From contig JALTZQ010000201.1 of the NCBI GenBank assembly GCA_027046105.1, positions 5,216 through 10,251 of the forward strand: DNA of 5,036 nt, given 5' to 3'. Of the stretch, positions 1-5,036 are shown one piece after another (position 1 is the first letter of the stretch; each line of letters starts with the position of its first letter). The notes beneath the pieces were generated by a model. The model did not search any database and had not been told where the DNA came from. It saw only the letters and a program-made list of their open reading frames with translations. This stretch comes from Pyrodictiaceae archaeon (GTDB lineage Archaea; Thermoproteota; Thermoprotei_A; Sulfolobales; Pyrodictiaceae). The translations under genes were made by a program, and so were the position numbers.

Positions 1-983
1 GCTTTCAAGCCAAAATATTCGATTATGTCAATTAACGAGTCATCATCAATAAAAGGAAGTTTCCTTACGTTACCACAAGGTCCCCATTGGCAGGCCCAAC
101 AAGCAAGGTGATGTGATTCGATATTGGCTGCACAGGAGGAGGGGTAAACATGTAATCCAACTGCTTTGGCAGTTTTCATTGCAAATTCCTTAAGATCATG
201 CATTTTTAGTGGGACCTGATCCCGGGGATTTCTTGGTTTTCTCGGCAGTCTTTTAAGAAGATCTCCGCTATTCACCACATTAGTCCTTGGTAATATCTTC
301 ATTATCCTATTTGTTATGCGGAGGGATCCGACTACAACGCCTCTCGCACCTGCATTTTTTGCCTCTCTAATTAGCTCGACAATGTCCTCCTCAACGTTTA
401 AGTAAGGTATTAATGGTCTAAGAAACAATGACACATGGATATTTAGTTTGCTAAGGTTTCGCATAGTTTCAAGCCTTTTCTCGGGTGGTGGTGCGCCAGG
501 CTCGAACACTTTATGATAACGTCTCGTGATTATTGTGACTAACACACTAATGTTCTTGTCAGCTTTATGGTGCACCATTTTGGCTAAATCTTCATCAATA
601 TATGCCTTTGTTGATACCTGCGTAGGATTACCAAGGAACTGTTTCGTTGATGTAAGGTAATCAATACTTCGTCTAACACTTTCTTTCATGAAAGGCTCTG
701 TGACCGAGCCAAAAGCGAGCAAAGTGCCATAAGGTCCTGGTACGAAGTAAGGGTTTTTTGCCAAGGCATATACAAGTTGTGTTCCGCTTAGAGGATAAGC
801 TCGTGGCTTCATATCAAAGCCCATATCTGGTACATAGCAGTATATACATCCGAAGCTACAACCTATGCCAGTATGCACAGTCATGCCACATGCTATAGGC
901 TCTCTTTTTGCATGGTGATCTGAGACAGCCTTTCTTATCTCATCTTCACTAAGCATTGTGGATAATTTATCGATTATTTGCAT
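1..983 (-). CDS. Radical SAM protein, SPL/COG1533-like, N-terminal part (cut by window edge)
   Basis: Translating the minus strand from the ATG at 983-981 gives 327 codons with no stop, running off the left edge, so the C terminus is missing. Residues 42-49 read CSFGCIYC, the CxxxCxxC motif (C42, C46, C49) that binds the [4Fe-4S] cluster cleaving S-adenosylmethionine. The CYVPD continuation and a later GSVTEPF stretch fit the group around spore photoproduct lyase-like radical SAM proteins (COG1533), which in archaea are mostly of unknown substrate. A second cysteine group, C284, C295, C298 and C303, lies near the end of the visible part and could hold another cluster or zinc. The start is supported by GGAGG at 987-991, although the 3-nt spacing is short. 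The frame stays open upstream to a stop at 1094-1092, with TTG codons at 1064-1062 and 1031-1029, so the protein could be up to 27 residues longer. Radical SAM identity is firm; the reaction is unknown. Confidence 0.85.
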   Translation of the reverse strand, partial: MQIIDKLSTMLSEDEIRKAVSDHHAKREPIACGMTVHTGIGCSFGCIYCYVPDMGFDMKPRAYPLSGTQLVYALAKNPYFVPGPYGTLLAFGSVTEPFMKESVRRSIDYLTSTKQFLGNPTQVSTKAYIDEDLAKMVHHKADKNISVLVTIITRRYHKVFEPGAPPPEKRLETMRNLSKLNIHVSLFLRPLIPYLNVEEDIVELIREAKNAGARGVVVGSLRITNRIMKILPRTNVVNSGDLLKRLPRKPRNPRDQVPLKMHDLKEFAMKTAKAVGLHVYPSSCAANIESHHLACWACQWGPCGNVRKLPFIDDDSLIDIIEYFGLK

Positions 984-986
984 CTT

Positions 987-991
987 CCTCC
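987..991 (-). promoter_or_regulatory. Shine-Dalgarno site of the radical SAM gene
   Basis: The minus strand reads AAAGGAGGAAG directly before the ATG at 983-981. The GGAGG core is strong, but only 3 nt separate it from the ATG, closer than usual. It is the best start signal in the region. The next in-frame ATG (codon 10) lies 30 nt from this core. Confidence 0.5.
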
Positions 992-1022
992 TTTCTAGGG
1001 TTTCAATAAGTGATGCGTTTAC

Positions 1023-1030
1023 TCTATACA
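1023..1030 (-). promoter_or_regulatory. Possible TATA element for the radical SAM gene
   Basis: The minus strand reads TCAAACTTGTATAGAGT here. A TATA-like TGTATAGA preceded by an A-rich BRE-like stretch would place transcription start near position 1000, giving a leader of about 17 nt that contains the GGAGG site. This fits the ATG at 983, but the match to consensus is modest and the element lies inside an open frame that could be coding. Confidence 0.25.
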
Positions 1031-1060
1031 AGTTTGACCCTCTATTGCATGGTACTTGTC

Positions 1061-1180
1061 TCAACCTATTACACGAGTTATGAGTACTTCCTTATTCTTC
1101 CTTTTTGCGATATACTGGAGTGCTTCATGCGTTCTTGTCTCTAAGAGTGCGGCTTCTACCAAGCTATGGGTACTATGCAT
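1061..1180 (-). CDS. Putative micro-ORF, 39 aa, upstream of the radical SAM gene
   Basis: The minus strand has ATG at 1180-1178 and TGA at 1063-1061, encoding 39 residues. I do not recognise a family. The codons look protein-like: first positions are strongly purine-rich. The product would be an amphipathic helix (roughly residues 7-28, with LVEAALLETRTHEALQYIAK) followed by a lysine-rich turn and a short beta-like strand (EVLITRVI). The TGA overlaps an in-frame TTG of the radical SAM frame as TTGA, an arrangement typical of coupled translation. An alternative leaderless start is the TTG at 1162-1160, which lies about 27 nt downstream of the TATA-like box at 1186-1193 read on the minus strand. 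It could be a genuine small protein, a leader peptide, the N-terminal part of the radical SAM protein separated by a frameshift, or chance. No Shine-Dalgarno site is well placed for the ATG. Confidence 0.3.
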   Translation of the reverse strand: MHSTHSLVEAALLETRTHEALQYIAKRKNKEVLITRVIG

Positions 1181-1200
1181 AAAGGTCTAAATACCCATAG
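1164..1200. repeat. 9-bp perfect inverted repeat around the cysS TATA box
   Basis: CTATGGGTA at 1164-1172 is the exact reverse complement of TACCCATAG at 1192-1200, with a 19-bp spacer that contains most of the BRE/TATA-like element of cysS. The right arm overlaps the end of the TATA element by 2 bp. The arms lie upstream of the expected cysS transcription start, so a DNA-level role such as a regulator binding site is likelier than an RNA hairpin. No regulator is identified. Confidence 0.55.
1181..1193 (+). promoter_or_regulatory. cysS core promoter (BRE + TATA box)
   Basis: AAAGG followed by TCTAAATA matches the usual crenarchaeal layout of an A-rich, purine-containing TFB recognition element followed by an AT-rich TATA box. 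From the box centre near 1190, transcription would start about 25 nt on, around 1214-1217, leaving a leader of roughly 20 nt that contains the GGTGAT ribosome site at 1222-1227. The box is roughly symmetric and could also serve minus-strand transcription. Confidence 0.5.
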
Positions 1201-1221
1201 TATCCTCCCCAACTACTATGT

Positions 1222-1227
1222 GGTGAT
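1222..1227 (+). promoter_or_regulatory. Shine-Dalgarno site of cysS
   Basis: GGTGAT is complementary to the 3' end of archaeal 16S rRNA and lies 8 nt before the GTG at 1236, which decides that start over the in-frame TTG at 1239 and the GTG at 1281. The ATG at 1218-1220 is in the same frame but meets TGA two codons later, so it is not the start. Confidence 0.6.
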
Positions 1228-1235
1228 ACACGTTT

Positions 1236-2708
1236 GTGTTGGAATATGGTGGTATTTGGGCTCACCTCCCACCAATACGAGTGAGGAACACGCTAGGGAA
1301 TAAAATTGAGGACTTCAAGCCCGTGAATCGCCGCCTTGTCAAGATGTATGTGTGTGGGCCCACCGTTTATGACTATACGCATATTGGTCATGCACGAACA
1401 TATGTTGCTTTTGATGCTATCAAGCGCTACCTATCTTTGCGAGGCTATAATATTGTGCATGTCCAGAACATAACCGATATTGATGACAAGATAATCAATA
1501 GAGCTCGCGAAGAGGGTAGAGATTGGCAAGAAATTGTTGAAGAATTTTCAAAAGACTATCTCGATAATCTGGCGAAACTAAGAGTATACATAGACATCCA
1601 TCCACGTGTAACCCATCATATAAGAGAAATAATAGAATTCATAGAAGGATTGATAGAAAAAGGGCACGCCTATATTGCACCGAGCGGCAGCGTTTACTTC
1701 GACGTATCAACATATGGAGAATATGGGTTATTGAGTGGTAGATTTCACCCAGAGCAGTGGCGTCAAGAAGAGGACATACTGAGAGAGAAGCGTAATCCAT
1801 ATGATTTTGCTCTTTGGAAAGCATGGAAACCTGGAGAGCCATACTGGGATGCGCCTTGGGGTCGCGGCAGACCTGGTTGGCACATAGAATGTAGTGTCAT
1901 GTCATCAAGGTATTTAGGCAATCAATTTGATATCCATGGTGGTGGTCAAGACCTAATTTTCCCTCATCATGAAAATGAGCGTGCGCAAAGTGAGGCATAC
2001 TTTGGCGTCAAGCCATGGGTTAAATACTGGCTTCATACCGGGTATTTAACAATACATGGAGAAAAAATGAGTAAAAGCCTAGGTAACATAATACCACTAA
2101 GAGAGGCTATATCAAAGTGGGGAGCTAACACTCTAAGACTATGGTTATTGAGCGCGCATTATCGTACGCAACTTGATTTTACAGAAAATGCATTAGAGCA
2201 AGCTGCTCAAGGACTTAAAAAGATAAGGCAAGCATACCAGGATATCGTTAATGCAATAGAAAGCTTCAGTCCATTAGAAAAGGTGAATGAGAAGGAGATG
2301 GAGTTAGTGGCAAGAGTAGAAACCTTAAGGAAAGAATTCCATGAAGCCTTGAGCAATGATTTTAACACCGCTAAAGCACTAGCAACGATCTATGGACTAA
2401 TAAGGCTTATCAATAGTCAAATTCTCGTTAGTGAAAGCTATATAGCGGCTATTCGAGCCTATAAACTTATACTTGAGTTTAATCACGTTTTTGCTGTTCT
2501 TGATGATCTCATTCAGACTGTTAGTAGTGAGCAAACAAGACTAGTAAATGAGCTAATAGATCTTGTTGTCAAGGTCAGACAACAGTTTCGTGAGAGGAGA
2601 GAGTATGAGACTGCTGACTGGATACGTAATGAACTAGCAAAATTTGGTATAATGTTATATGATTACCCAGACGGGAGAACCATATGGAGGATACTCAAAA
2701 GAGAGTGA
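1236..2708 (+). CDS. cysS: Cysteinyl-tRNA synthetase (CysRS)
   Basis: This enzyme charges tRNA(Cys) with cysteine in the cytoplasm using ATP. It is a complete class Ia synthetase of 490 residues, normal for the family. The Rossmann catalytic core carries the ATP-binding HIGH signature (residues 49-52, in the context [14 protein letters not shown]) and the KMSKS loop (residues 277-281, [11 protein letters not shown]). The family zinc ligands that select cysteine are present: C40, C219, H244 and E248, the last two in the FPHHENE stretch. A helical DALR-type region that reads the tRNA follows at about 335-400, and the end ([26 protein letters not shown]) is the usual CysRS C terminus. The GTG start is set by GGTGAT 8 nt upstream and gives about 12 residues more before the HIGH region than the E. 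coli enzyme has. The gene is monocistronic: divergent from the radical SAM gene and convergent with the methyltransferase 2 bp downstream. Confidence 0.98.
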   Translation: MLEYGGIWAHLPPIRVRNTLGNKIEDFKPVNRRLVKMYVCGPTVYDYTHIGHARTYVAFDAIKRYLSLRGYNIVHVQNITDIDDKIINRAREEGRDWQEIVEEFSKDYLDNLAKLRVYIDIHPRVTHHIREIIEFIEGLIEKGHAYIAPSGSVYFDVSTYGEYGLLSGRFHPEQWRQEEDILREKRNPYDFALWKAWKPGEPYWDAPWGRGRPGWHIECSVMSSRYLGNQFDIHGGGQDLIFPHHENERAQSEAYFGVKPWVKYWLHTGYLTIHGEKMSKSLGNIIPLREAISKWGANTLRLWLLSAHYRTQLDFTENALEQAAQGLKKIRQAYQDIVNAIESFSPLEKVNEKEMELVARVETLRKEFHEALSNDFNTAKALATIYGLIRLINSQILVSESYIAAIRAYKLILEFNHVFAVLDDLIQTVSSEQTRLVNELIDLVVKVRQQFRERREYETADWIRNELAKFGIMLYDYPDGRTIWRILKRE

Positions 2709-2710
2709 AG

Positions 2711-3265
2711 CTACCTTAAGATGGGATGTGTTAGTAACTTTTTATTCAGCCTCTCCAGGGCTTTTACAATGATTTCTCTTTTACCAAGATCTGAGAATCC
2801 TTTTACATAGACATATATCGTTTTCTGCCATGCACGGGGTAGCTCAACGAGGCCTGCAACGCGCCAACCGGGAATGGGAAAATCTAGGCTAAGAATAATA
2901 GTGCCGTTAGCTAATTCCCTTTCAAGCTTAGGCCTTAATTTCTGGTTTACACTTGTCAGTAAATACATGTACACAATAGTCGCATTTGTAAGAGGTTCTT
3001 CATAAAAGTCGCCTTCTATTACGGTTACCAAACTTTCTAAATGTTTTGAGTGTACAGCCTCACGTGCCTTCCTAACAAGGTCTGGACGTAATTCAATGCA
3101 TACGCTACGTATCCTATGTCTTTCCGCCACGGCTAGTGCTACACGCCCATCACCGCATCCAATGTCGTAGAAGATGTCTGTGGGTTTTGGACGTAGAAGA
3201 CTTACTATAGCCTTAACAACATCATCATTGCTAGGTACCCATGGTACTGAAGGCTGTTTAAGCAT
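2711..3265 (-). CDS. Class I SAM-dependent methyltransferase, aKMT/FAM173-like protein-lysine methyltransferase
   Basis: This 184-residue protein transfers methyl groups from S-adenosylmethionine. It has the seven-beta-strand fold: the glycine-rich motif I DIGCGDGR at 34-41, the acidic residue ending strand 2 (E58) for the ribose hydroxyls, and GDF at 85-87. The N-terminal VPWVPS stretch and the region at 101-135 (YLLTSVNQKLRPKLERELAN, then FPIPGW) strongly resemble the Sulfolobus islandicus enzyme aKMT, a broad-specificity protein-lysine methyltransferase acting on chromatin and other abundant proteins, and its eukaryotic relatives in the FAM173 group. That match is from memory of the family, not a search. 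The protein is about 25 residues longer than aKMT, with a basic helical tail from about 160. GAGGAG at 3274-3279, 8 nt before the ATG, supports the start. It is convergent with cysS and divergent from the DUF2070 gene. The fold is near certain; lysine specificity is likely. Confidence 0.88.
   Translation of the reverse strand: MLKQPSVPWVPSNDDVVKAIVSLLRPKPTDIFYDIGCGDGRVALAVAERHRIRSVCIELRPDLVRKAREAVHSKHLESLVTVIEGDFYEEPLTNATIVYMYLLTSVNQKLRPKLERELANGTIILSLDFPIPGWRVAGLVELPRAWQKTIYVYVKGFSDLGKREIIVKALERLNKKLLTHPILR
2739..2743 (+). terminator. Possible T-tract terminator for cysS inside the convergent gene
   Basis: TTTTT, in the context ACTTTTTATT, begins about 30 nt after the cysS stop. Archaeal termination commonly occurs at T-tracts in the non-template strand. 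Because the neighbouring gene ends only 2 bp away, the cysS transcript must end inside its 3' coding region. The tract also encodes part of the lysine-rich tail there, so it may not be selected for termination. Confidence 0.25.
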
Positions 3266-3273
3266 TGCTCTTG

Positions 3274-3279
3274 CTCCTC
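3274..3279 (-). promoter_or_regulatory. Shine-Dalgarno site of the methyltransferase gene
   Basis: The minus strand reads GAGGAG 8 nt before the ATG at 3265-3263, normal spacing that confirms this start. The site falls inside the leader predicted from the TATA element at 3310-3318. Confidence 0.55.
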
Positions 3280-3309
3280 TTGTCCAATAACATGTCTCCC
3301 AGGGGGCGC

Positions 3310-3318
3310 TATAGAGTT
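3310..3318 (-). promoter_or_regulatory. Putative TATA element of the methyltransferase gene (left arm of mirrored pair)
   Basis: Read on the minus strand this is AACTCTATA, preceded by the A-rich CATA. Transcription would start about 25 nt on, near 3287-3290, leaving a leader of some 22-25 nt that includes the GAGGAG site. The same nine bases occur in the opposite direction at 3348-3356. Confidence 0.4.
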
Positions 3319-3347
3319 TATGTGGTGTGCAAGCTTGTTTTAGAGCG

Positions 3348-3356
3348 AACTCTATA
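3348..3356 (+). promoter_or_regulatory. Putative TATA element of the DUF2070 gene (right arm of mirrored pair)
   Basis: AACTCTATA lies about 30 nt before the GTG at 3385, placing transcription start near 3379 and giving a very short leader. Another candidate, TTTTAGAG at 3338-3345, would start transcription near 3366 and leave room for the GAGG at 3378-3381. I cannot choose between them from sequence alone. Confidence 0.35.
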
Positions 3357-3384
3357 ACCTAGGCGTTATGTCTCAGCGAGGAAG

Positions 3385-5019
3385 GTGTTCAGGGTGTCTC
3401 TTGCAGCTGATGCTGCCGAGTTGGGAAGACGATACTATAGATTCTTGTTTAAGCTACCTAGACAAGGTATTATTGTAGCCACTTCGTTAGCTATTGTTCT
3501 TCTTTTGTGGTTTTCTGAAGGTGCAAAATCCATACTGGCTGTGGGTGGAGCTGTAGCCCTCATTTCGGGAATAGTTCGTAAGCCCCTATTATCTACAAAA
3601 AGGATTACTGCTTTACTTGCGGTACTTGGTGCTTTTTCATTAATATCTAGTGCCATAGCGAGAGTAACGGGTGTAGTACATGATACCTTGCTTGCTGTTT
3701 ACTCGCCAACTATAGTCATAGGTGGACTCATTTGTCTTGGTTTTGCGGGTTTGAAGGGCGTAGTGAGCTATGTACTACTATATGATTTCTATTTGAGCCT
3801 CATTACCCCTCAACATCTTGGTTTTATACTATTATATTCTCTCCCTATTCTCGTTTTACTACTCCTACTTTTGAATAGAGTCGGTGTCGACGGCCTAAAT
3901 GTTGTTAGAGCATTGCTTATTTCATGGCTTGATGACGACTATTCATTGTTAGAAAAGATAGCAGAAAAACATGGATCAAGAGGTAGGACCGTAACACATA
4001 TTGTGACGTTGCATACGGAGGATAACTGTGTACACATTGTTATTCCACGTGTTCACTTTGGCCCTTTTCGTCGGGCTGGTTCATCGAGCTTACCTTACAT
4101 TATATTGGACATGTTATCGAAATCAAAAACAATTGTTTTTCACAGTGATGTAGGACATAAAGACAACCTAGTGTTACGAAGGGATGCCGAGAGATTAGCC
4201 TTCCTTATCAAGGAGGAAGCAGCGCGCATGTGTAAGGATCGAGACATCCATAAGGACTGCTCGATTTTAGTGGCTAGGCCTACGCAGGTTCATGGTGTTC
4301 GTGTTATACCGTTGCCTATTTCTAGTGTGCCAGTAATAGTTGTCGATAGGCCTGGTAAAGGTATAGATGATATTGATGTGGATGAAAGGAAGGGCTGTAT
4401 TGTCATTGATGCACATAACGAGACATTATCTAGCACGGTAGCGTTAGAGGATGTTGTGAAAGCAGTCAATGTCTCTTGTAAGGAGACCCTTAGCTACAAG
4501 AATTGTATGATAGGCTATTACACTTATAGAGTAGATCAAGATCTCGTAGAAGAACTTGGTTTATGTAAAAACTGGTTACAAGTAGTTGTAATTGATTGCA
4601 ACTCTATTAGAAAAGGTGTTGTGGTCTTTCCAACAAATAATGCCTCTAAGGGTGCCAGGGAGATTGTTGAAAGAATACTTTTAAGTCATGGTATCGATGG
4701 TACATTAGTGACTATTGATGATCATGAATGTGTAGGTCTTTATCCAGGTGTAGCAGAAAGAACCCTTACAAGCTCTAAAGTACTTGAGAAAATCACGGAA
4801 ACAGCAGTAATTGAGGCACTTAAACGAATGCAGAAAATAATAGGTTGTGGCCATTCAATAGTAGAAGCTGAACTCTTGCGCTGGAATAGTTTCTATGCTT
4901 ACCTTAACAATATAGCATCGAAGATCAAGCCGTTAGCTCCTCTCAGCATTATGCTGATACCGCTTTCCCTCATAATTCCTCTTATTTACTCCTTTTTCTT
5001 AAAACTATTATTTTTCTAG
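3385..5019 (+). CDS. DUF2070 family archaeal membrane protein of unknown function
   Basis: This 544-residue protein fits the archaeal DUF2070 family, which has no established function. Six hydrophobic segments lie at about 29-45, 48-64, 73-93, 101-123, 126-140 and 145-165. Positive charges (N-terminal RRYYR and KLPR, then VRKPLLSTKR after segment 2) put the N terminus and the soluble domain (about 175-512) in the cytoplasm. A last hydrophobic stretch, 517-544, anchors the C terminus. The soluble domain holds motifs that look catalytic or metal-binding: HFGPF at 224-228 followed by GSSSLP (232-237), HSDVGH (253-258), DAHN (342-345) and DDH (445-447). It has ten cysteines, unusually many. The GTG start at 3385 has GAGG only 3 nt upstream; the GTG at 3394, with AGGTG 6 nt before it, is an equally possible start three codons later. 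No other in-frame start exists before the stop at 3355-3357. It is transcribed away from the methyltransferase gene. Confidence 0.88.
   Translation: MFRVSLAADAAELGRRYYRFLFKLPRQGIIVATSLAIVLLLWFSEGAKSILAVGGAVALISGIVRKPLLSTKRITALLAVLGAFSLISSAIARVTGVVHDTLLAVYSPTIVIGGLICLGFAGLKGVVSYVLLYDFYLSLITPQHLGFILLYSLPILVLLLLLLNRVGVDGLNVVRALLISWLDDDYSLLEKIAEKHGSRGRTVTHIVTLHTEDNCVHIVIPRVHFGPFRRAGSSSLPYIILDMLSKSKTIVFHSDVGHKDNLVLRRDAERLAFLIKEEAARMCKDRDIHKDCSILVARPTQVHGVRVIPLPISSVPVIVVDRPGKGIDDIDVDERKGCIVIDAHNETLSSTVALEDVVKAVNVSCKETLSYKNCMIGYYTYRVDQDLVEELGLCKNWLQVVVIDCNSIRKGVVVFPTNNASKGAREIVERILLSHGIDGTLVTIDDHECVGLYPGVAERTLTSSKVLEKITETAVIEALKRMQKIIGCGHSIVEAELLRWNSFYAYLNNIASKIKPLAPLSIMLIPLSLIIPLIYSFFLKLLFF
5011..5017 (+). 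terminator. Possible T-tract terminator at the end of the DUF2070 gene
   Basis: TTTTTCT overlaps the last codons and stop of the gene, with another TTTTT at 4993-4997. T-runs like these can end archaeal transcripts without a hairpin. The 17 bases after the stop contain a short palindrome, GTCTAGAC at 5021-5028. The window ends too soon to judge. Confidence 0.25.
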
Positions 5020-5036
5020 GGTCTAGACTCATATTT

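Larger units (their letters stand above)
3310..3356. repeat. 9-bp perfect inverted repeat in the divergent promoter region
   Basis: TATAGAGTT at 3310-3318 and AACTCTATA at 3348-3356 are exact reverse complements separated by 29 bp. Each arm, read outward, is a TATA-like element at a suitable distance from the gene on its side, so the repeat is best read as two matched divergent core promoters rather than a hairpin. Confidence 0.5.

Noticed and set aside
984..1163. Possible tRNA or C/D-box RNA in the divergent region (GTGATG near 1007-1012 and GGGTCAAAC on the minus strand)
   Set aside because: No paired CTGA D box follows the C-box-like sequence, and no acceptor or anticodon stems form around the T-loop-like stretch.
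1080..1190. Plus-strand 36-codon open frame with a hydrophobic N-terminal half
   Set aside because: It lies antisense to the better-looking micro-ORF, its codons lack the purine-rich first position seen in the real genes here, and it has no ribosome site. It also runs through the cysS promoter.
1218..1226. ATG TGG TGA mini-frame just before cysS, as an upstream start or leader peptide
   Set aside because: It is only two codons long and overlaps the GGTGAT ribosome site of cysS, so it is most simply a chance ATG at the transcript 5' end.
1639..1842. Minus-strand open frame of 67 codons inside cysS
   Set aside because: It is fully antisense to conserved CysRS coding sequence, has no recognisable protein and is explained as a shadow of cysS.
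3435..3656. Minus-strand open frame of 73 codons inside the DUF2070 gene
   Set aside because: It is antisense to the membrane-helix region, where hydrophobic codons leave the opposite strand free of stops. There is no start signal or known motif.

Overview
The window looks like chromosomal DNA of a hyperthermophilic crenarchaeon (Thermoproteota), most likely of a Desulfurococcales-like lineage. The evidence is an archaeal membrane-protein family of unknown function (DUF2070), a small methyltransferase closely resembling the crenarchaeal protein-lysine methyltransferase aKMT, AGA/AGG- and ATA-rich codon use, GTG starts, Shine-Dalgarno sites of the GGTGAT/GAGGAG type, and AT-rich BRE/TATA-like promoter elements. 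I cannot name the genus.

Layout, left to right. (1) Positions 1-983, minus strand: the first ~327 codons of a radical SAM protein, cut by the left edge. It has the [4Fe-4S] motif CSFGCIYC near its N terminus and a second cysteine group near the end of the visible part. (2) Positions 984-1235: a 252-bp divergent region. It holds a well-formed cysS promoter framed by a perfect 9-bp inverted repeat, and a coding-like minus-strand micro-ORF whose stop overlaps a possible upstream start of the radical SAM gene. (3) Positions 1236-2708, plus strand: complete cysteinyl-tRNA synthetase (cysS) with all signature and zinc residues. (4) Positions 2711-3265, minus strand: aKMT/FAM173-like SAM-dependent methyltransferase, convergent with cysS and separated from it by only 2 bp. 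(5) Positions 3266-3384: a second divergent region with two outward-facing copies of AACTCTATA, which look like matched TATA elements for the flanking genes. (6) Positions 3385-5019, plus strand: complete DUF2070 membrane protein with six predicted N-terminal helices, a large cytosolic domain and a C-terminal hydrophobic anchor. The last 17 bases are non-coding.

Gene order alternates minus, plus, minus, plus, so apart from a possible micro-ORF/radical SAM pair there is no operon here. The genes share control regions rather than one transcript. cysS is translation housekeeping; the methyltransferase probably modifies lysines on abundant proteins; the radical SAM and DUF2070 proteins have no known specific function. 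I see no mobile element, CRISPR array, tRNA or rRNA. The points most worth checking are the micro-ORF, the inverted repeat around the cysS TATA box, the mirrored promoters at 3310-3356, and the conserved His/Asp motifs and high cysteine count of the DUF2070 protein.
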